This document shows positions 6,635 to 6,730 of a DNA stretch of 6,730 nucleotides, piece after piece. The DNA is from an uncultured Clostridia bacterium (GTDB taxonomy: Bacteria > Bacillota > Clostridia > Oscillospirales > Ruminococcaceae). The notes beneath the pieces are model-generated. The model was not told the DNA's origin, did no database searches, and saw only the letters and a list, made by a program, of their open reading frames with translations. Positions within the stretch are counted from its first letter, which is position 1; the number at the start of each line of letters is the position of its first letter. The position numbers and the translations under genes are program-made. The stretch spans positions 1-6,730 of the forward strand of contig CALLQM010000189.1 of the NCBI GenBank assembly GCA_938014855.1, given 5' to 3'.

Positions 6635-6730
6635 ATGAAAAAGATTTTTTCTGCTGTTCTTGCTGGTGCTATGGTTGCTAGCTTGAGCGTTTCTGCTTTT
6701 GCTGCAGATCACAATGCTGTTGATAAAGAC
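6635..6730 (+). CDS. N-terminal fragment of a secreted protein with Sec signal peptide (3' end beyond window)
   Basis: Only the first 32 residues are present. They form a textbook Sec signal peptide: MKK n-region, a hydrophobic Ala/Val/Leu core from residue 4 to about 20, and SAFA before a predicted signal peptidase I cut between A23 and A24, leaving ADHNAVDKD as mature start. There is no Cys, so it is not a lipoprotein. Seven of eight alanine codons are GCT. This bias, with a near-consensus promoter and a full Shine-Dalgarno, suggests an abundant exported protein, for instance an S-layer-type or other cell-surface protein; that identity is a guess, since no mature domain is visible. It is separated from the lac operon by a terminator and has its own promoter, so it is a different transcription unit. 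Confidence 0.88.
   Translation, partial: MKKIFSAVLAGAMVASLSVSAFAADHNAVDKD

Noticed and set aside
6592..6681. Small upstream ORF of 29 codons (MIKLIFIIIK...) overlapping the secreted-protein start
   Set aside because: The nearest GGAGG (6572-6576) is 15 nt away, too far for a good RBS, and the cysteine-rich end is just the signal-peptide gene read in another frame.
1..6730. Insertion sequence or mobile element
   Set aside because: No transposase or integrase sequence, and no long terminal inverted repeats flanking genes.

Overview
The window carries one sugar-import and hydrolysis operon of a Gram-positive bacterium, followed by the start of an unrelated, probably highly expressed secreted-protein gene. 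All genes are on the + strand. Consensus AAGGAGG-type ribosome binding sites, a lipobox-type solute-binding protein, U-tailed intrinsic terminators, a consensus sigma-A promoter and moderate-to-low GC all point to a Firmicute. A clostridial relative (Oscillospiraceae/Ruminococcaceae-like) is my best guess from the protein style. No rRNA, tRNA or other taxonomic marker is present to confirm it.

Layout: (1) positions 1-1417, an extracellular CUT1 family (COG1653-type) sugar-binding lipoprotein whose 5' end touches the window edge. Its signal peptide is readable only across two frame breaks or lesions. (2) 1428-1460, an intrinsic terminator/attenuator separating it from the permeases. (3) 1512-2453 and 2450-3298, two inner-membrane permeases (MalF/UgpA-like and MalG/UgpE-like) overlapping by ATGA. 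(4) 3314-6292, a full-length GH2 beta-galactosidase (LacZ type), 15 nt behind the second permease. (5) 6316-6349, a perfect 34-bp palindrome acting as the operon terminator. (6) 6350-6515, a very AT-rich spacer (about 18% GC by hand count) with several inverted repeats and A-tracts. (7) 6516-6544, a near-perfect promoter (TTGACA-17-TATACT), then a leader of about 84 nt with a small hairpin, a strong RBS and the first 32 codons of a secreted protein running off the window.

How they work together (inference from family knowledge): the lipoprotein captures a beta-galactoside outside the cell, the two permeases import it, and the cytoplasmic LacZ, which has no signal peptide, hydrolyses it. No ATPase gene is present. 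Many Firmicute CUT1 systems borrow a shared MsmX/MsiK-type ATPase encoded elsewhere. No regulator is visible, and the operon promoter must lie upstream of position 1.

I do not see a clearly new biological system here. The operon is a recognisable lactose/galactoside (or galacto-oligosaccharide) module. The points worth a second look are the broken signal-peptide region of the binding protein, the terminator placed inside the operon, and the dense regulatory DNA in front of the last gene.
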